Below, piece by piece: positions 6,540 through 7,542 of a stretch of DNA of 7,542 nt. Source of the stretch: an uncultured Clostridia bacterium (lineage in GTDB: Bacteria > Bacillota > Clostridia > Oscillospirales > Acutalibacteraceae). The notes beneath the pieces are model-generated. The model saw nothing but the letters and a program-made list of their open reading frames with translations, was not told where the DNA came from and did no database searches. How positions within the stretch are numbered: position 1 is the first letter of the stretch; the number at the start of each line of letters is the position of its first letter. The stretch spans positions 1-7,542 of the forward strand of contig CAJFUH010000043.1 in assembly GCA_904420155.1 (NCBI GenBank). The letters are read 5' to 3'. The position numbers and the translations under genes were made by a program.

Positions 6540-7494
6540 TGAAATGTCAGATTTAATAGACTTAAAATCTCATTCGGTGAATACTGTGTTAAATCTTCTT
6601 CTGAAGGACAGAACGACAGAGAAAAATATTATTTTTGCGACAGATGTCTATGATAATATGGATTTTACAACGGAAATCACGAAAAAACTTCTTTTGAGTG
6701 ATTCTCTTGATGTTCGTCCCCGTGTATTGAAAAGTTTGGAAGAACAGGCACAGCGCACACGTAAGAAAGCCGAAGTTTTCACGCCGGCGTGGATTTGTAA
6801 TAAGATGAACAATTATTGCGATACAGAATGGTTTGGGCGTGAGAATGTATTTAATACAGAGCAGGAACATGACTGGATTCCGACAGCAGAGAAAATTGCA
6901 TTTCCAAAGGGAAAGACATGGAAAGATTACGTGAATTCCAAACGGTTAGAGATTACCTGCGGGGAAGCCCCATATCTTGTATCACGTTATGATGCTGCTA
7001 CTGGTGAGACGATTCCGATTGAAAAACGGATTGGAATTTTGGATAGAAAATTGCGGATTATCAATGAAAATGTGAAAACACGTAAAACGTGGAATCAGTG
7101 GGTGTATCGGGCTTTTGAAAGTGTGTATGGATATGAGTTTCAGGGCGATAACCTTCTGATTGCGAGAATCAATCTTCTGGAGACTTTTTGCGAATATACA
7201 AGAGACAGATGGAACGTGGAGCCTACGGATTCAGAGTTGAAGCGTATTGCAAATATCATCAGCTGGAATTTATGGCAGATGGATGGGATTCATGGAGTGA
7301 TACCATATACCGGCGCCGTATGTGAGCGGAAAGAAGAGGAAGAATCTCATCAAACGACGATGTTTGAGTTTATGGGAATGGAAAGCGAGCAGGAGCCGGA
7401 AGCGATGGAATCACTGCCGGAAACGATAGATTGTAAGATATACGATTGGTGTGATAATAAGATTATCACATACAAAAGTATGAGAGAGGGATAA
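6520..7494 (+). CDS. Restriction-modification DNA adenine methyltransferase, first subunit (motifs X and I)
   Basis: Seen: RTRKKAEVFTPAWICNKMNN (79-98) is motif X, the start of the SAM-binding fold in gamma-type N6-adenine methyltransferases. LEITCGEAPYLVSRYD (143-158) is a motif I variant. GDNLLIARINLL (209-220) matches the segment after it, and NIISWNLWQMDG (246-257) is a further conserved-looking block. The catalytic NPPY motif is absent from this protein and begins the next gene, so the two must act together. Known: similar proteins are annotated as restriction endonuclease subunit M and are usually followed by an Eco57I-type methylase. Start: ATG 6520 overlaps an upstream stop as ATGA and has only a weak site (GAGAAG); ATG 6544 is an alternative. 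The C-terminal 60 residues are acidic and linker-like. Composition is AT-richer than the carbonic anhydrase operon, in keeping with an acquired defence locus. Confidence 0.85.
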   Translation: MIGRKSDEMSDLIDLKSHSVNTVLNLLLKDRTTEKNIIFATDVYDNMDFTTEITKKLLLSDSLDVRPRVLKSLEEQAQRTRKKAEVFTPAWICNKMNNYCDTEWFGRENVFNTEQEHDWIPTAEKIAFPKGKTWKDYVNSKRLEITCGEAPYLVSRYDAATGETIPIEKRIGILDRKLRIINENVKTRKTWNQWVYRAFESVYGYEFQGDNLLIARINLLETFCEYTRDRWNVEPTDSELKRIANIISWNLWQMDGIHGVIPYTGAVCERKEEEESHQTTMFEFMGMESEQEPEAMESLPETIDCKIYDWCDNKIITYKSMREG

Positions 7495-7500
7495 AAAATC

Positions 7501-7542
7501 ATGAAATTTGATTTTGTAATTGGAAATCCGCCGTATCAGGAA
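7501..7542 (+). CDS. DNA adenine methyltransferase, second subunit (starts at NPPY), cut by window end
   Basis: Fourteen codons are visible and read MKFDFVIGNPPYQE. NPPY is motif IV, which binds the flipped adenine in N6-adenine methyltransferases, and the preceding FDFVIG is its usual strand. ATG 7501 follows GAGAGGG (7484-7490) at 10 bases, and the first-subunit TAA lies only 6 bases upstream in the same reading frame. The rest of the gene, probably an Eco57I-type methylase domain with target recognition, lies beyond the window. Confidence 0.8.
   Translation, partial: MKFDFVIGNPPYQE

Noticed and set aside
1..7542. CRISPR array, tRNA or rRNA genes, intact transposase
   Set aside because: No regularly spaced repeats, no cloverleaf-like segment and no transposase motifs were seen on either strand.

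Overview
The window looks like chromosome from a Gram-positive Clostridia-type bacterium (Bacillota). The supports are strong purine-rich Shine-Dalgarno sequences, TATAAT-type promoters, a sortase-type C-terminal sorting signal, a DUF3783 protein (a family I know mainly from Clostridia) and a TRAM-less Firmicute-style 23S rRNA m5U methyltransferase. I cannot name the genus.

Layout. (1) Bases 84-1658 hold a very AT-rich gene for the C-terminal two thirds of a GmrSD-like DUF262/DUF1524 defence nuclease. Its DUF262 N-terminus is missing, and all three forward frames are closed in the 83 bases before it. (2) At about 1760 the composition changes abruptly to GC-richer DNA. First comes a frameshifted 3' remnant of a sortase-anchored surface protein (to 2057), then a long imperfect inverted repeat (2104-2175). 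(3) Bases 2218-5841 are intact housekeeping-type genes: an ArsB/NhaD/YbiR-like ion transporter, then behind a good promoter (3403-3431) a tight three-gene operon of beta-carbonic anhydrase, DUF3783 protein and RlmD/RlmCD-type rRNA methyltransferase. (4) Bases 5842-6519 have no intact gene of known family. They hold a possible 39-residue ORF ending inside a textbook terminator, a second terminator just after it, a short piece resembling the N-terminus of a large serine recombinase, a promoter-like site (6231-6259), and a reading frame with no start codon whose stop overlaps the next start codon as ATGA. (5) From 6520 to the window end is a DNA adenine methyltransferase of a restriction-modification system split over two genes. 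The first carries motif X and motif I; the second, cut by the window edge, begins at the NPPY motif.

Interpretation. A conserved chromosomal block lies between two acquired defence loci, both with signs of decay or rearrangement at the edges facing the block. The carbonic anhydrase operon is the only clearly co-transcribed, intact unit. I see no CRISPR array, tRNA, rRNA or intact transposase. I do not see a convincing wholly new system. The most informative points are the split methyltransferase, the remnant coding sequence coupled to it, and the beheaded DUF262/DUF1524 gene.
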